The position numbers were made by a program, and so were the translations under genes. From Thermoleophilia bacterium (lineage in GTDB: Bacteria > Actinomycetota > Thermoleophilia > Miltoncostaeales > Miltoncostaeaceae), in the NCBI GenBank assembly GCA_020848615.1, contig JADLHW010000112.1, positions 1 through 64,000 of the forward strand: DNA of 64,000 nt. Reading direction: 5' to 3'. Below the pieces are notes generated by a model, which worked only from the letters and a program-made list of their open reading frames with translations, was not told the origin of the DNA and did not search any database. Every line of letters starts with the position of its first letter. The first letter of the stretch is position 1. Below are positions 40,678-49,645 of this stretch, in pieces.

Positions 40678-41676
40678 TCAGCGGCCCGCGTCGACCGTCG
40701 CCTCGGCGTGATCGACCAGCGCGTACCCGGATCCGAAGAAGCCCTCGTCGAACGTCAGGGCGCCGCCGGCGACGACCGGGTCGGAGGTGAGGGACGCGCC
40801 GACGTCCACCAGCCGTCCCTGGGCGTCGCGCAGCGCGATGGTGAGGTCCCCGGGGCGCGTCACGCTGAACGCGGGGTTCGCGATCTCCCCCCGCACGTAC
40901 AGCTCCGCGGCGTCCGCGCTGCGCACCACGCGCACGGCCCGGACGGTCGCGGCCGGGCTCGGGGGGTGGCGGCCGTCGGCCCTCCCGACGCGCACCCGCA
41001 GCGTCACGGGCGGCTCGTCGCCCACCACCGTGACCTGCTCCCCGGCGAGGAGGGTGCCGCCCGCGGGGAGGCGCTCGATGAGGAGGCTGCGCGCGGCGAC
41101 GCCGTTGCCGGAGGTGCCCACCAGGTCGACACCGATGCTCACGTCCACGAGGTCGAAGTCCCGGCGCGGGTTCACGACGCGCAGCAGGTACGCGTAGCCG
41201 TGCTCGCCCGGGACCCCGGTGTGCGGGCGCTGCACCAGTTCGCGCGAGACCACCCTGGGCAGGAACGCCGCCGGTCCCACCACCAGGGTCCCCGAGGCCG
41301 TCCCCGCCCCGCCACACCGCACGCGCACGCGGCGCGGACCGGGCGCCGTGCGCGCCGGGATGCGCCACGACCACGTGACCCGGCCCGACGGGTCCAGGCG
41401 GCGGGCGGAGCGCGGGGCGCCGGTGCCGCCGGCGCGGCCGGTGACCCGCAGGCGGCAGGGCACGGGCAGGGCGGCGCGGTTGCCGGTGACCTTCGCGGTC
41501 ACCGTCACCGCGTCGCCGGCGCGCGGCGTGAGGCGGGCACGGGCGAGGCGCACCGCGGCCGAGGCCGGGTCCTGGGGGACCGCGGCAACGGCCACGGCGA
41601 TCGCGACGGCGATCAGGGTTCCGCGGCGGGCGGGGGGCACGTGCGGGACCCTAGCCCAGCGCCCGGCGGGCACCAC
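40678..41676 (-). CDS. Secreted beta-rich hypothetical protein (332 aa)
   Basis: A signal peptide (LIAVAIAVAVAAVPQDPASA, cut near residue 40) is followed by strand-rich sequence with two or three Ig-like modules: TPRAGDAVTVTAKVTGN, VLRVVNPRRDFDLVDVSIG-like RVVNPRRDFDLVDVSI and EIANPAFSVTRPGDLTIAL. Two cysteines in the first module (VPCRLRV and VRCGGAG) may form a disulfide. I do not recognise a catalytic motif. It could be a cell-surface or wall-associated protein. A GTG about ten codons in is an alternative start. Confidence 0.6.
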   Translation of the reverse strand: MVPAGRWARVPHVPPARRGTLIAVAIAVAVAAVPQDPASAAVRLARARLTPRAGDAVTVTAKVTGNRAALPVPCRLRVTGRAGGTGAPRSARRLDPSGRVTWSWRIPARTAPGPRRVRVRCGGAGTASGTLVVGPAAFLPRVVSRELVQRPHTGVPGEHGYAYLLRVVNPRRDFDLVDVSIGVDLVGTSGNGVAARSLLIERLPAGGTLLAGEQVTVVGDEPPVTLRVRVGRADGRHPPSPAATVRAVRVVRSADAAELYVRGEIANPAFSVTRPGDLTIALRDAQGRLVDVGASLTSDPVVAGGALTFDEGFFGSGYALVDHAEATVDAGR

Positions 41677-41757
41677 CGCGGGAAGGTCCGGCGGCTCGGG
41701 CCCGAGGGCGCGGCCGGATCCCGCTTCGCCGTCGTCGCGGATCGGCGGGGCGGGAGG

Positions 41758-42282
41758 TCAGGCCGCGACGGCGCCGTCCGGAGGGGCGGGGGCGATCTCG
41801 GTGGACAGCGTCGCGCCGCCGTGCAGGACGGACCGCTCCAGCAGGCCGTCGTCGCCCAGCCCGTACGCGCCCATCTCGCGCAGGGGCGGCGAGTACGCGT
41901 GGATGGACACGGCGCCGGCCCCGCCGGTGTGACGGACCCGGTGCACATGCCGCCGCGGGACCTCGGCGGCGGGGCCGGGCACGAGCCGCCGCACGGCGGG
42001 CGCCCCCGTGAGGGTGAGCCGCTCCTCGGTGAGCGCCCCGCGCGGCACGGCGATGGCGGCCTCGGACGGCCCGTGGTCGTGGAAGCCGGTGTCGTGGCCC
42101 GCCGACCAGGAGATCACCCACACCTCGACGCGCTCGTCGCGGTGGAGCAGCGCGCACTCGCGCTCACGGCCGTGCCGCACCAGGGGCCGCCACCGCACGG
42201 GGTCGGCGGCGACCGACTCGACCAGGCGGGCGAGCTCGGCGGTGCTCATGGCGGCGGCGGGGAGGGGGGTCACGGTGGCCAT
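41758..42282 (-). CDS. Cysteine dioxygenase family protein
   Basis: A 174-residue cupin of the CDO type I family, which oxidises cysteine to cysteine sulfinate with non-haem iron. The 3-His iron site is seen as GFHDHGPSEAA (H68, H70) and SIHAYSPPL (H128). The SPPL motif is characteristic of CDO. AAAGGA lies six bases before the ATG. It starts ten bases after the amidohydrolase stop, so the two are one operon. Confidence 0.85.
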   Translation of the reverse strand: MATVTPLPAAAMSTAELARLVESVAADPVRWRPLVRHGRERECALLHRDERVEVWVISWSAGHDTGFHDHGPSEAAIAVPRGALTEERLTLTGAPAVRRLVPGPAAEVPRRHVHRVRHTGGAGAVSIHAYSPPLREMGAYGLGDDGLLERSVLHGGATLSTEIAPAPPDGAVAA

Positions 42283-42292
42283 CGCGGTCCTT

Positions 42293-43282
42293 TCAGCGCG
42301 TGAGGAGCAGGTGGGCGTTGCGGCGACGCAGGCGGTCGCCGGCGATGCCGGTGCCGTCGAGCCGCGGCTGCGCGGCCATGGGGAGGTCGGAGCCGTGCAC
42401 GAGGGCGCCGGGGCCGACGGCCGCGGCCACGGCCCGCACGGCGTCCGGCCCGTAGGAGGACACCTCCAGGAACGTGCGCGGGTCGTGGCCGGCCGCGCCG
42501 CCGCGGGCCGCGAGGCGCTCGGCGTGCAGCGGCGCGAGGCCTGCCAGCAGCGCGAAGCACACGCGCAACCGCGGGTGCAGCGGTCGGCCCCGGGCGGCCC
42601 ACAGGAACCACGCGGCCTGCATCTGGGCGACGTAGGCCGTGAGCGCCGGCCACCAGGCCGGCAGTCCCGCCGGCGCCGGGGCGGGCGGCTGCCACGGGGC
42701 GGGCCCGGGGTGGACGAACAGCGGCGCCCCGGCCCGCTCGGCCACCTGCAGCAGCGGCGCGAGCCGCTCCAGGCCGCGTGCGTCGGCGAGGGCGCCGGCG
42801 GGGACGCAGAGCCCGGCGAACCCGGACGCCAGGCGGCGTGCGAGCAGGGTGGGCTCCGGGCGGACGAGCGCGGCGGACGCCCACGCCCCGAAGGGGCCCG
42901 GCAGGGCGGCGACGCCGTCGTGGTAGGCCTCCAGCAGCGCCTCGGCCTCGTCCGGCGGCAGCGACTCGGCGCCGATGGGCAGGGACGGGGCGATGAGCAC
43001 CCGGTCGAACCCCTCGTCCCGGGCACGGCGGGCGCGGGCATCGGGGTCCTGGTCCCGCAGGTCGAGCGTCCAGTCCGGCTCGCCGTGGGCCTGCAGCACC
43101 CATTCCCCGCCGCGGCGGCGCAGCCGCGGGCGGTGCGTGCGCCGCGCTAGCGCGGCGACGAACGGCTCGGGCCACAGGTGCTGGTGGACGTCCACCGCCG
43201 GTTGGGGCGCGGGGCGGGACGGCTGGGCGGGGACGGGGTGCGGCGCGACGCGTGGTGAATCGGCAGGAATTCTCGTTGTCAT
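42293..43282 (-). CDS. Amidohydrolase-2 family metal-dependent hydrolase
   Basis: A 329-residue TIM-barrel hydrolase. Metal and active-site motifs are VDVHQHLWPEPF (HxH at the first strand), PLFVHPGPAPW and LVHGSDLPM (Asp of the last strand). Substrates of this family are varied (lactones, aromatic decarboxylations, imides). I chose the ATG at 43282. No ribosome site precedes it, and a promoter just upstream predicts an almost leaderless message. Co-transcribed with cysteine dioxygenase, so a sulfur-linked role is possible. Confidence 0.75.
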   Translation of the reverse strand: MTTRIPADSPRVAPHPVPAQPSRPAPQPAVDVHQHLWPEPFVAALARRTHRPRLRRRGGEWVLQAHGEPDWTLDLRDQDPDARARRARDEGFDRVLIAPSLPIGAESLPPDEAEALLEAYHDGVAALPGPFGAWASAALVRPEPTLLARRLASGFAGLCVPAGALADARGLERLAPLLQVAERAGAPLFVHPGPAPWQPPAPAPAGLPAWWPALTAYVAQMQAAWFLWAARGRPLHPRLRVCFALLAGLAPLHAERLAARGGAAGHDPRTFLEVSSYGPDAVRAVAAAVGPGALVHGSDLPMAAQPRLDGTGIAGDRLRRRNAHLLLTR

Positions 43283-43293
43283 AAACAGAACGG

Positions 43294-43322
43294 ATTGGAG
43301 CAACCCGGCCAGGGGCTGTCAA
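43294..43322 (-). promoter_or_regulatory. Candidate promoter of the amidohydrolase-CDO operon
   Basis: On the minus strand TTGACA and TCCAAT are separated by 17 bases. The start codon of the amidohydrolase lies only 11 bases after the -10 box, so the 5' untranslated region would be about five bases, consistent with the missing ribosome site. Confidence 0.5.
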
Positions 43323-43366
43323 CCCGCCCGCCGGGCGGCCCGCGGCCGGCGCTCCGCCGTGTCAGC

Positions 43367-44023
43367 TCAGCGCGCGGGGCGGTACGCGGTGATGGACTTC
43401 TCCAGGCCCGCCAGCCGCTCCCGCCAGATCCCGGACTCGGGAAACAGCGCGCGCATGCGGTGCCGGGAGAGCACGCGCGTCTCGGCGATCATCTCCGCCC
43501 AGACCGGCAGCTCCCGGCGCCACCGCTCCAGCCTGCGATCCCGGTCGTGCTGGCTGCGCTGCCAGTAGAACGGCACCCCGGTGTGCGCCTCGACCGGGAA
43601 CCGGGGGCTGGGGGTCTGGATCCAGTGGGCGGGGGCGAGCCGGTGGACCTGCTCCGCGAACGCCGCCTGACGGTCCTCGTCGCCCACGTGCTCGATCACG
43701 GAGTTCGAGAAGACCAGGTCGAAGGTGCCCGACCGGAACACCCCGTCCAGCTCGCAGGCGTCGCCCTCCACCCACTCGACGCCCGGCGGGATCTCACCCC
43801 GCACCGTGCCCGGCAGGTTCACGAGGGTCACCCGGAAGTCGTGGTCGAACAGGTCCCACATGTACGGGGTGCCGCCCAGGTCCACCACGCGGGCGCCCGC
43901 CGGCGGGTCGACCAGCCTGCGGAAGGCCTCGAGGCGGCGTGCCCTCCAGCGACGCGTGGGCGAGTACCTCGAACCGTACGCCCAGCGCGTGGCGCTGCGC
44001 AGGGCCGACTGCAGGGGGGCCAT
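43367..44023 (-). CDS. Class I SAM-dependent methyltransferase
   Basis: A 218-residue methyltransferase. Motif I is degenerate but clear (RVVDLGGTPYMWDL), followed by VTLVNLPG and the EGDACELDG acidic loop, then LVFSNSVIEHV, a motif of the Methyltransf_11 group. Trp/Arg-rich C-terminal half (RRLERWRRELPVW). The substrate is unknown. Similar proteins occur in glycan or envelope loci. It is transcribed in the same direction as the amidohydrolase operon but separated from it. Confidence 0.82.
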   Translation of the reverse strand: MAPLQSALRSATRWAYGSRYSPTRRWRARRLEAFRRLVDPPAGARVVDLGGTPYMWDLFDHDFRVTLVNLPGTVRGEIPPGVEWVEGDACELDGVFRSGTFDLVFSNSVIEHVGDEDRQAAFAEQVHRLAPAHWIQTPSPRFPVEAHTGVPFYWQRSQHDRDRRLERWRRELPVWAEMIAETRVLSRHRMRALFPESGIWRERLAGLEKSITAYRPAR

Positions 44024-44090
44024 CTACCGTCCTTCCGGGTGGGACCGGAAGCGTACCGGGCCGGTCCCCCCGGAGTCAGGCGGGCGGGCG

Positions 44091-45347
44091 TCAGTCGAGG
44101 CGGTCGGCCACGTGACAGGTGAGGTCGCCCAGCATGTTGGTGTAGCTGCCGTACTCGTTGTCGTACCAGCCGAAGATCTTCGCGTGCGTCACCGGCACGC
44201 GCACCTCGGTGTCCTCGAGGGACTCCAGCACCGCGTACGGGACGCCGGGCAGCGTGGCCAGGTCGACGGTGACGAAGCCGGTGCGCGTGTGGGTCTCCAC
44301 GCTCTCGATCACCACGGCGGCCCGCCAGCCGGAGACGTCCGCGGGGACGTTCTGGCGTTCGCTGCACAGGATGTGGCCGGGGCCGTCGGGGCCCGCCGCC
44401 TCCCGGTAGATGTCGTTGATCGTGTCCCGGTTGATCGCCGGACGCTCCCCGTCGGACACCGGCTGGGGGCTCTGCACCGTGACGTTCAGGATGATGAGCG
44501 ACTCGGTGGGCAGGGGGATGCGCACGGAGTCGGCCATGAAGCCGATCTGCCCGATGTCGGGGATCGTCTGCTCCAGCGCGGTGGCGGCGTTGGTGGAGGT
44601 GAGGATGATGCTGTTCAGCGCGCTGCGGGTCTTGCGGAGGTCCGTCGCACCGGCCTTCGGCACGCTGTCCAGCAGGCTCTGGGAGTTCGTGGCCGCATGG
44701 ACCGTGCTCATGGACGCGGTCATGAAGCTGCGCGCCCCCAGGGACTCCAGGAGCGGCTTGACCATGTGGGCGAGCGCGGTGGTGGTGCAGGACGCCGCGG
44801 ACACCAGGTGGTGCCGGCCCGGGTCGAACGCCTCGTGGTTGATGCCGAACACCAGGGTCGTGACGTCGTCCGGCACGGCCTGCTTGGACTTGAACGCCGC
44901 GCTGTAGATCACCTTCTCGGCGCCGGCCCACAGGTGCCCGCGCAGGGAGCCCTTGGGGTCGTCGACCGGGCGGGTGGGGTCGTCGAATGCGCCGGTGGTG
45001 TCCACCACCACCCGCACCCCGTGGTCGCGCCACGCGATGTCCCGCGGGTCCCGGGCCTCCTGGAGGAGCGTCACCGGCATGCCGTTGACCTCGATGAGCT
45101 TCCGGTCGCGGTCGATGATGTGCACGCACGGCTTGCCGTTGAGGCCGTGCAGGAAGCGGTGAAGCCGACCGTAGGTGGAGTCGTGCTCGATGACGTCGCA
45201 GACGGCCTCGAGGTCCTTGCCGACACCCCGCCCCAGGTTGACGACCAGGTGCGGGAAGTGCTTGCGGGCGGCGTGGTGCCACACCGTGAGCTTGCCGATC
45301 CGCCCCAGGCCGTTGATCCCCAGCGCGCCGCGTGCCGCTCCGCTCAT
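44091..45347 (-). CDS. Atypical glyceraldehyde-3-phosphate dehydrogenase
   Basis: A 418-residue GAPDH-fold protein, about 80 residues longer than GapA. NAD-binding motif GINGLGRIGKL opens the protein. The catalytic cysteine is C187 in SAASCTTTAL and the paired histidine H217 in STVHAATNSQ; usual enzymes read SNASCTTNCLAP. Substrate phosphate loops are modified (GRGVGKDLE in place of NDxxD). It may oxidise a glyceraldehyde-3-phosphate-like aldehyde or erythrose 4-phosphate. Its ATG overlaps the stop of the PPDK-like gene (ATGA), so the two are made together. Confidence 0.85.
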   Translation of the reverse strand: MSGAARGALGINGLGRIGKLTVWHHAARKHFPHLVVNLGRGVGKDLEAVCDVIEHDSTYGRLHRFLHGLNGKPCVHIIDRDRKLIEVNGMPVTLLQEARDPRDIAWRDHGVRVVVDTTGAFDDPTRPVDDPKGSLRGHLWAGAEKVIYSAAFKSKQAVPDDVTTLVFGINHEAFDPGRHHLVSAASCTTTALAHMVKPLLESLGARSFMTASMSTVHAATNSQSLLDSVPKAGATDLRKTRSALNSIILTSTNAATALEQTIPDIGQIGFMADSVRIPLPTESLIILNVTVQSPQPVSDGERPAINRDTINDIYREAAGPDGPGHILCSERQNVPADVSGWRAAVVIESVETHTRTGFVTVDLATLPGVPYAVLESLEDTEVRVPVTHAKIFGWYDNEYGSYTNMLGDLTCHVADRLD

Positions 45348-48300
45348 CGATCCCCCTGTCCGGCCGCGGCGCCCAGCCGCCGGCCCTCGCCGATACGCAC
45401 CACCGTGACGGGATGGCTGCCCAGGTACACCGAGCCGTCCAGCCCGTTGATGGAGATCACCTCGCCCGTGCGCAGCGGGCGCCCCGCGATGCGGGACGGC
45501 CACGACGTGTCCCCGACCTCCAGCTCACGGCATCCCACCACACATGTCTTGCCGAGGCGCTTCGCCGCGACCGCCGCGTGGCTGGTCGCGCCCCCCAGGG
45601 AGGTGAGCAGGCCCTCGGCCTGCATGACCACGGGGATGTCGTCGGGCACGGTGTCGGGCCGCAGCAGGATGACCGGGGTCTCCGGGTCCTCCGCGCGCAG
45701 CCGCGCGACGTCCCCGGCGGTGATCGCCACCCTCCCGGACAGGGCGCCGCCGCCCACCCCGATGCCCGATGCGAGACGCGAGGCCTCAAGCTCCGGGCTG
45801 GGGGTGAACGCCATGAGGCTCTGGGCGGGCGCGATGACCGTGTCGCGGGTCTGCAGCACGAACAGCCGGTCGGGCTCCGCGCCCTCGAAGGTGAACTCGA
45901 TCTCCTGGTGGTTCATGCCCTCCACCTCCACCAGCACGTGCGCCATCTCCTCCAGCGCCGCGTAGTGGTCGGGGAACGTCACCTCCAGGGACGCGCCGTC
46001 GCCGGAGCCGGCCTCGCGCCGCTGCCGCTCGGACACCGGGAACGTGGAGACCAGCCCGCTCACCACGTCGTCGCCCTGGGCCTGGATCACGAAGTCCCCG
46101 TACAGCTCGGGCTCCGGGCTCTCGCGGTTGGGATGCCGGGTGAGCACCACGCCGGTGCCGGACCGCTGGCTGAGGTTCCCGAAGACCATGCGCTGCACGA
46201 TCACGCAGGTGCCCCATTCCTCGGCGATCTGCAGCTCCTGCCGGTACGCCCGGGCCCGTGGGGAGTCCCAGGAGTCCTGGACCAGCGAGACGCACTCCAG
46301 GACCTGCTCGCGCGGGTCGTCCACCACGGGCACCCCGTGGACGTCCAGCAGGTCCCGGTAGTCCAGCGACAGGTGGCGCATCTGCTCCGGGGTGAGCGAC
46401 GCCTTGCGGGCCACCATGTGCCGGGCCTTGGTGTCGCGCATGAGCGCGTCGAACAGGCGCCGCTCCAGCCCGTGGCTCATGCCCCAGGTCTGCAGGTACC
46501 GGCGGTACGCGTCCCACGCCGCCCACTCCAGGCCCGGGCGCAGGGCGAGGCTCTCGGCGATGTCCTCGTTGATCCCGACGTTGAGGAACGTCTCCAGCAT
46601 GCCGGGCATCGAGATGGGTGCGCCGCTGCGGACGCTCAGGAGCAGCGGCCGGGCGGGGTCCCCCAGCCGCAGCCCGCTGCCGGACTCCAGGAGGTCGAGC
46701 TGGCGCAGGACCTCGCCCCGCAGCCGCTCCTGGCGGCCGTCGCCGGCCCGCGCGGCGCGGATCCAGGCGAACAGCTCGGTGGTGAGGATGAAGCCCTCGG
46801 GCACCCGGAACCCCAGCCGGGCGAGGGTGCGCAGCATGTAGCCCTTGTTGCCCAGCGACAGCACCGCGCGGCGGCTGTCGGGGCCGTGGATCGCGACCAT
46901 CTGCTGGGACGGCTCGGCCTCGGCGGGCGGCGGGGCGGGCGCGGCCTCGACGCGGGCGCGGTTGCCGAGGGCCACCAGCATGCGACCCACCAGGGCGTCG
47001 AGGGCCTGCAGGCCGAAGCTCCCGGCGATGAGCTCCCGCAGGACGGTCTCCGACTGCATGAGCACCGCGGTGTCGTCGGTGGACCCCGGCGGCGGCGTGA
47101 TGACCCCGCGCTCGATCATGCGGCCAACGATGCGCCGCACCGGGTCCTCGTACGCCTCGATGATGCGCGCGCGGATCATGTCCTCGATGCGGCGGGACAG
47201 GAGCTGGAAGATGTTCAGGTACTGGGCGGGGCCCACGTCGCCGCGGTCCAGGGCCTCCTCGAGCATCGAGATGCCGTGGTCCAGGCCGCGGGCGCGGAAG
47301 CCGTCGATGCGCAGGCCGCGCTGGAAGAGCCGCAGCCACCGCGTGACGTGGGCGAGGGAGTCGTGGTCGGTGCCGATCTCGCCGGCGTCGTCCACCACCT
47401 TCTGGAACAGGGCGGACGCCAGCGACTCGGCGCGGAACGTGAGGCCCATCGCCTCGAACCGGTCCTCGCGGTACGAGCCGTACATGCTGGGGATGCCCGC
47501 CGCGATGTGCCGCTTGCGGTAGATGTCCTCGTGGGCGTCGACCTCGCCCGGGGTGAGGACCACCCGCAGCAGCTCCTCCAGCACGGCGATGACCAGCTCC
47601 AGGGCCGTCTCGCTGTCGCCCGCGGCGAGCGCGTCGCCCAGGGACGCCACCAGCTGGGTGTCGGTGCGCCGGAAGCGGGTGAGGCGGTCCACGAGGTCCC
47701 CGTGGTCCAGCCGGTACTTCCGGGCGATCTCGTTGCGGGTGCGGACCAGCAGCTCGGCCTTCTCCCGGGCGTGGTCCGACACGCCGTCCAGGGGGCCGCC
47801 GAAGTCCGGCAGCTCCGGCCCGAATAGCGCGGGGAGGCCACCGGCGCGCGCCGCGAGGCCGGCGATCGCCCGCCCCAGCTCCTCCCGCGGCGTGTCGCCG
47901 CTGGGGAGCTCCTCCAGCAGGCTCTCCGGCACGAACGGCCCCAGCGGGGCGGGGTCGCCGGTCATCCAGTACCGGGCGATCTCCTCCGCGAACTCGATGA
48001 GCCGGGGGTTGCACTCCACGTGGCTCTGCTTGCGCAGGAAGTGGCACAGCCGGTCCCGCCGGCTCTCCATCTCGTCCATGCGCGTGGAGACGCGGCGCAG
48101 CTCGCCCTCGGCGCCGATCTCGTTGAAGTACACGGGCACGAGCCGCAGCAGGTGCTTCACCTCGAGGAACACCGGGCCGATGGGCCGCGCCAGCAGCGAG
48201 GAGACGTCCCGCTGGAACAGGTCGGTGTCGGCGATGAACACCCCGCCCAGGCGCAGGTGCACCACCAGGCCGGCGATGAGCGGCCGGGCCATCGCGGGGT

Positions 48301-49555
48301 CCGCCTCGATCACCGACAGGTACGTGCGGATCTGCCGGAGGTGCGCCGGGTTCACCTTCACGCCCCACTCGGAGGTGAACCCCGTGAAGTCCGGGTGGTC
48401 GAAGTCCAGGCGCAGGAACTCGTCGATCATCACGGCGGCGAGGGCCGGGTCGCCGATCCCCAGGATCTGGCGGCCCAGCTGCCCCACCAGGCCCTGCACC
48501 GTCTGGGTGAAGTGGAAGCCGGCGTCGCGCAGGAGGCGGAACACGGTGCGCACCATCGCCTCGCGGGCGCCGTCGTCCAGCTCGGCGAGCAGCTGGGAGC
48601 TGGCGCGCCCCACCTGCCGCAGCGCGAGCTCGTGGACGGGGGCGAGGCCGTCGTGCCCCACCATCCGCAGCAGCCACTGCAGCTTGCGGGTGCGGCCGCC
48701 GGGCGGGTCGTCCGCGTCGTCGAACGTGTCGGCGGCGGTGAGGTAGCCGTGCACGATCTCGGTGTTGTCCGGCATCGCGGCGAGCACGTCCACGGGCACC
48801 GGGCCGGCGTCGGCGGCGTCGTCCAGGTCGCGGGCGGCGGCCGACAGCCGCTCGCGGCTGATGCGCCTCACGGGATCCGGCGGCGGGGTGTCCCCGGCGA
48901 TCGCCCGGTACCAGTCCGCGGGGTCGGCGTGCGAGACCCAGTCGCGGTAGGTCTCGCTGAGGGCGTGGGCCACGATCCGTGTCGCCCGGTTGCGGGCGGG
49001 CAGGGCGTCCGGGCCCCTGGCCTCCAGGTCGGCGACCAGGCGCTTCAGCTGGGCGGACACGGGGACCCCGCGCGCCGGCTCGTCGCGCAGGAGCGCGGCG
49101 AGGTCGTCGAGGCTGTCCACGACCGACGTCCACGCCCCGGATCCCGGGTCGGCGGCGGCGATGGCGGTGGACAGGTACCGCAGCCACAGGCGCACCGCCT
49201 CGGTGCGGGTGGCGTCGGGTGACGCCTCCCGGGCGACCTTGGCGTAGAAGCCGAACAGCACGGCCATTCCCTCGCGCCCCAGGGGGTGGGCGAGGTACCG
49301 GTGCAGGTCGCCGGTGGCCCGGTGGTGCAGGTCCGTGAGCGTCTGCGGCCACCCGGGGAACGGGTGGTTGATCTCCTGCAGGAGCTCCGCGGTGGCCTGG
49401 TGCACCCCGAACCACGGCTCGGTGATGTCCAGGATCACCTTCTGCCATTCGGGCACGACGGCCTGCACGGCGGTGCTGGCGAGGTTCGCCTGCAGCGCGT
49501 CCGTGATCGGCGCGGTGGTCAGCCCGGCCTCTGCATCCCCATCCCGTCCGGCCAT
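45344..49555 (-). CDS. PPDK-like PEP/pyruvate-binding protein with long N-terminal extension, no PEP barrel
   Basis: A 1403-residue protein. The C-terminal 530 residues are pyruvate phosphate dikinase-like: ATP-grasp motifs LGNKGYMLRTLARLGFRVPEGF, LLLSVRSGAPISMPGML and EIEFTFEGAEPDRLFVLQTRD (each cited in part), then the swivelling phosphohistidine domain with GGATSHAAVAAKRLGKTC (H1326). PPDK and PEP synthase would continue with a C-terminal PEP-binding TIM barrel, but here the protein ends 77 residues after H1326. About 870 N-terminal helical residues match nothing I know. It may phosphorylate a different acceptor, as glucan-water dikinases do. Translationally coupled to an atypical GAPDH. 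Confidence 0.8.
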   Translation of the reverse strand: MAGRDGDAEAGLTTAPITDALQANLASTAVQAVVPEWQKVILDITEPWFGVHQATAELLQEINHPFPGWPQTLTDLHHRATGDLHRYLAHPLGREGMAVLFGFYAKVAREASPDATRTEAVRLWLRYLSTAIAAADPGSGAWTSVVDSLDDLAALLRDEPARGVPVSAQLKRLVADLEARGPDALPARNRATRIVAHALSETYRDWVSHADPADWYRAIAGDTPPPDPVRRISRERLSAAARDLDDAADAGPVPVDVLAAMPDNTEIVHGYLTAADTFDDADDPPGGRTRKLQWLLRMVGHDGLAPVHELALRQVGRASSQLLAELDDGAREAMVRTVFRLLRDAGFHFTQTVQGLVGQLGRQILGIGDPALAAVMIDEFLRLDFDHPDFTGFTSEWGVKVNPAHLRQIRTYLSVIEADPAMARPLIAGLVVHLRLGGVFIADTDLFQRDVSSLLARPIGPVFLEVKHLLRLVPVYFNEIGAEGELRRVSTRMDEMESRRDRLCHFLRKQSHVECNPRLIEFAEEIARYWMTGDPAPLGPFVPESLLEELPSGDTPREELGRAIAGLAARAGGLPALFGPELPDFGGPLDGVSDHAREKAELLVRTRNEIARKYRLDHGDLVDRLTRFRRTDTQLVASLGDALAAGDSETALELVIAVLEELLRVVLTPGEVDAHEDIYRKRHIAAGIPSMYGSYREDRFEAMGLTFRAESLASALFQKVVDDAGEIGTDHDSLAHVTRWLRLFQRGLRIDGFRARGLDHGISMLEEALDRGDVGPAQYLNIFQLLSRRIEDMIRARIIEAYEDPVRRIVGRMIERGVITPPPGSTDDTAVLMQSETVLRELIAGSFGLQALDALVGRMLVALGNRARVEAAPAPPPAEAEPSQQMVAIHGPDSRRAVLSLGNKGYMLRTLARLGFRVPEGFILTTELFAWIRAARAGDGRQERLRGEVLRQLDLLESGSGLRLGDPARPLLLSVRSGAPISMPGMLETFLNVGINEDIAESLALRPGLEWAAWDAYRRYLQTWGMSHGLERRLFDALMRDTKARHMVARKASLTPEQMRHLSLDYRDLLDVHGVPVVDDPREQVLECVSLVQDSWDSPRARAYRQELQIAEEWGTCVIVQRMVFGNLSQRSGTGVVLTRHPNRESPEPELYGDFVIQAQGDDVVSGLVSTFPVSERQRREAGSGDGASLEVTFPDHYAALEEMAHVLVEVEGMNHQEIEFTFEGAEPDRLFVLQTRDTVIAPAQSLMAFTPSPELEASRLASGIGVGGGALSGRVAITAGDVARLRAEDPETPVILLRPDTVPDDIPVVMQAEGLLTSLGGATSHAAVAAKRLGKTCVVGCRELEVGDTSWPSRIAGRPLRTGEVISINGLDGSVYLGSHPVTVVRIGEGRRLGAAAGQGDR

Positions 49556-49645
49556 CGTGCCGCCAGCCTAGGGACGGGCGCCTCCCGGCTCATCGTGGTG
49601 CGCACGTATCGGGAGTGGGGGTTTCGCCACGTTCCGGGGCGCCGC

